Source of the DNA: Micrococcaceae bacterium UBA3381
GTDB taxonomy: Bacteria; Actinomycetota; Actinomycetes; Actinomycetales; Micrococcaceae
Direction of reading: 5' to 3'
DNA: 6,110 nt
Assembly: GCA_002358975.1 (NCBI GenBank)
Contig: DEPX01000211.1
Coordinates: forward strand, 138-6,247
Part shown: positions 4,498 through 6,110 of the stretch, piece by piece
Position numbering within the stretch: the stretch's first letter is position 1
Layout of the letters: each line of letters begins with the position of its first letter
Notes under the pieces: generated by a model
What the model was told of the DNA's origin: nothing
Database searches by the model: none
The model's input: only the letters and a program-made list of their open reading frames with translations
Translations under genes and position numbers: made by a program

Positions 4498-5205
4498 ATG
4501 ACGTCGCAAACTTTTGAAGCAAAACTCTTAGTCGTCGATGACGAACCCAATATTCGCGAACTACTATCTACCTCGCTGCGCTTTGCCGGATTTGATGTAA
4601 TAGCAGCAGCAAACGGCCGCGAAGCGCTCGAAGCCGCCGAAACTCATAACCCAGACTTGGCGGTACTCGACGTCATGTTGCCGGATATGGACGGTTTCAC
4701 TGTAACTCGCAAACTGCGGGCCACTGGACGCCACTTCCCGGTCGTTTTTTTGACAGCCCGAGATGAGACCGAAGATAAAGTCACCGGTTTGACCGTAGGC
4801 GGCGATGACTACGTGACCAAACCTTTTAGCCTTGATGAAGTAGTCGCCCGTATCCGTGCGGTACTCCGTCGCACCGCACCGGCAGATGACGATGAAGCCA
4901 TCCTAATGGTTGATGATTTAGAACTCGATGACGACGCCCACGAAGTCCGCCGTGGTGGAGATATCATCGATCTATCCCCCACAGAGTTCAAACTGTTGCG
5001 ATACCTGATGATGAATCCCAACCGGGTATTGTCTAAAGCTCAAATTTTGGATCACGTATGGGAATACGATTTCAACGGTGACGCCTCGATCGTCGAATCA
5101 TATATTTCATATTTGCGACGCAAAATCGACATCGGCGACCGTCCCAAAATGATCCACACCAAGCGCGGTGTCGGCTACCTATTGCGCACCCAAGACAAAC
5201 GCTAA
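4498..5205 (+). CDS. OmpR/PhoP-family response regulator
   Basis: A complete 235-residue two-component response regulator acting as a DNA-binding transcription factor. The receiver domain (about 9-122) has the acidic pair D14/D15, phosphoacceptor D58 in LAVLDVMLPDMDG, T86 in FLTARD and K108 in VTKPFS. The winged-helix effector domain (about 137-233) carries LSPTEFKLLRYL (159-170), ILDHVWEYDFNGD (183-195), SYLRRKID (204-211) and RGVGYLLR (223-230). These match M. tuberculosis PhoP as I recall it, especially SPTEF, LSK-ILDHVW-YDF and VESY-SYLRRKID, so PhoP-like is the best label; TcrA- or PrrA-type orthologues are possible. Its stop directly abuts the kinase ATG, so the two are co-translated. 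Its targets cannot be told from this window. Two-component partners usually also control their own operon. Confidence 0.95.
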   Translation: MTSQTFEAKLLVVDDEPNIRELLSTSLRFAGFDVIAAANGREALEAAETHNPDLAVLDVMLPDMDGFTVTRKLRATGRHFPVVFLTARDETEDKVTGLTVGGDDYVTKPFSLDEVVARIRAVLRRTAPADDDEAILMVDDLELDDDAHEVRRGGDIIDLSPTEFKLLRYLMMNPNRVLSKAQILDHVWEYDFNGDASIVESYISYLRRKIDIGDRPKMIHTKRGVGYLLRTQDKR

Positions 5206-6110
5206 ATGGCTAAGCCCAAACCGCTGCAATGGATAGCCCGGACATGGCAGGCTACCTCGCTGCGTACCCAGTTAACGCTTATCACCGGGGTGCTTATGGC
5301 CATCACTGTGGCCACGACCGCCGTCCTGACCGCTTCGTTGTATCGGCAGGAGCTGGTTCGTCAGATCGACGAAGATATCTTCACTAACCGACATAATGTG
5401 TCGATGTTTCTGACTTCCATGGGCTCTACCGGGCCTTACGACACTGGTAGCTTTCAACAAACCATTGTCCGATTTTACGGCGAGTCCTGGGATAACGAAG
5501 GCAACCTTATCTCGCGCATTCACGCTGAGGGTTCCGATGTTCCTGATATCCAACGGGTAACCGCAGAACAGGCCGCTGAGCATGGCTCATCGGCTTTTGT
5601 CGTCCCCGGACTCGGAGACCCACAAAGTCAATGGCGTGTACAGATTTATCGTTTGGAATCCGATAGCGGGACCGTGGCCATCGCTCTACCGCTTGAACCG
5701 GTAGAACGTTCCGTGGAGCGAGTGACCACGTTGGTCATTACCATCGGTTTATTAGCCACTTTGGTTGTCACCATGATCGCCTATGGGCTGGTCACCACCG
5801 CATTTCGTCCACTCAACCGGGTTGAACGTACCGCCGCGGGGATTGCCGCAGGCGACTTGTCGAAACGTGTGCCGCCCGGGGCACCAGATACCGAAGTGGG
5901 CCGACTATCACGCTCACTCAATGCCATGTTGGCCCACATTGAAATTGCGTTTCGGGCCAATGAGGAATCCGAAGAACGCATGCGCCGATTTGTTCAAGAT
6001 GCTTCCCATGAGCTGCGCACACCACTGGTCACTATCCGTGGTTTCTCTGAGCTCTATCGCCATGGTGCCCTGTCCAATGACGAAGATGTCGGCACTGCCA
6101 TGGACCGCAT
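5206..6110 (+). CDS. Sensor histidine kinase, N-terminal part (cut by window end)
   Basis: A membrane sensor kinase partner of the preceding regulator; 301 full codons are visible. The ATG at 5206 follows the regulator's TAA with no gap, which implies translational coupling; no strong ribosome site is seen. The first transmembrane helix is at about 22-45 and the second at about 173-198, with some 125 residues of extracellular sensor region between them that have no motif I recognise. The HAMP linker is at about 199-252 (FRPLNRVERTAAGIAAGDLS). The dimerisation and phosphoacceptor helix is RFVQDASHELRTPLVTIRGF (261-280), with H268 the phosphorylated histidine. The ATPase domain lies beyond the right edge. 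The form is that of PhoR/TcrY/MtrB-type kinases. No defect is seen in the visible part. Confidence 0.95.
   Translation, partial: MAKPKPLQWIARTWQATSLRTQLTLITGVLMAITVATTAVLTASLYRQELVRQIDEDIFTNRHNVSMFLTSMGSTGPYDTGSFQQTIVRFYGESWDNEGNLISRIHAEGSDVPDIQRVTAEQAAEHGSSAFVVPGLGDPQSQWRVQIYRLESDSGTVAIALPLEPVERSVERVTTLVITIGLLATLVVTMIAYGLVTTAFRPLNRVERTAAGIAAGDLSKRVPPGAPDTEVGRLSRSLNAMLAHIEIAFRANEESEERMRRFVQDASHELRTPLVTIRGFSELYRHGALSNDEDVGTAMDR

Overview
This window looks like a chromosomal stretch from an actinobacterium, most likely a Micrococcaceae-type organism (Arthrobacter/Yaniella/Rothia relatives). The evidence is a full-length DtxR/IdeR-type repressor, a mycobacterial-type SerC, a DUF3027-like protein coupled to a long actinobacterial cold-shock protein, and a PhoP/PhoR-like two-component pair. 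Base composition is moderate (roughly half G+C by eye, not counted), which is low for the phylum. I see no transposase, integrase, tRNA, rRNA or CRISPR array.

Layout. 1-486 (minus) is the N-terminal part of an exported protein, probably an NlpC/P60 (C40) cell-wall peptidase, running off the left edge. 487-822 has no gene: it holds a highly self-complementary candidate 5' leader for that gene (487-660), a possible -10 and a weak hairpin downstream of ideR. 823-1554 (minus) is ideR. 1555-1789 is a divergent control region with two DnaA-box-like sequences and a perfect 9-bp inverted repeat. 1790-2914 (plus) is serC. A long imperfect hairpin at 2938-2986 separates it from the convergent pair DUF3027 (3003-3650) and cold-shock protein (3634-4017), which overlap by 17 bases and form a minus-strand operon. 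4018-4188 is a second divergent control region, with two mutually exclusive hairpins in the cold-shock leader. On the plus strand follow a small two-helix membrane protein (4189-4440), an OmpR/PhoP-type response regulator (4498-5205) and its sensor kinase (from 5206, cut by the right edge).

How they fit together. The regulator and kinase form one signalling unit (TAA directly followed by ATG). The small membrane protein just upstream is co-directional. It and the regulator each seem to have a promoter whose -10 lies 6-7 bases before the ATG, which suggests leaderless transcripts. IdeR would report cytoplasmic iron; SerC makes phosphoserine for serine biosynthesis. The cold-shock/DUF3027 pair is probably linked to RNA handling, but DUF3027 has no known function that I can state.

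No entirely new multi-gene system is evident. The most interesting signals are non-coding: the switch-like cold-shock leader, the structured leader of the exported peptidase, and the back-to-back leaderless promoters. The cold-shock protein also has an altered RNP2 motif.
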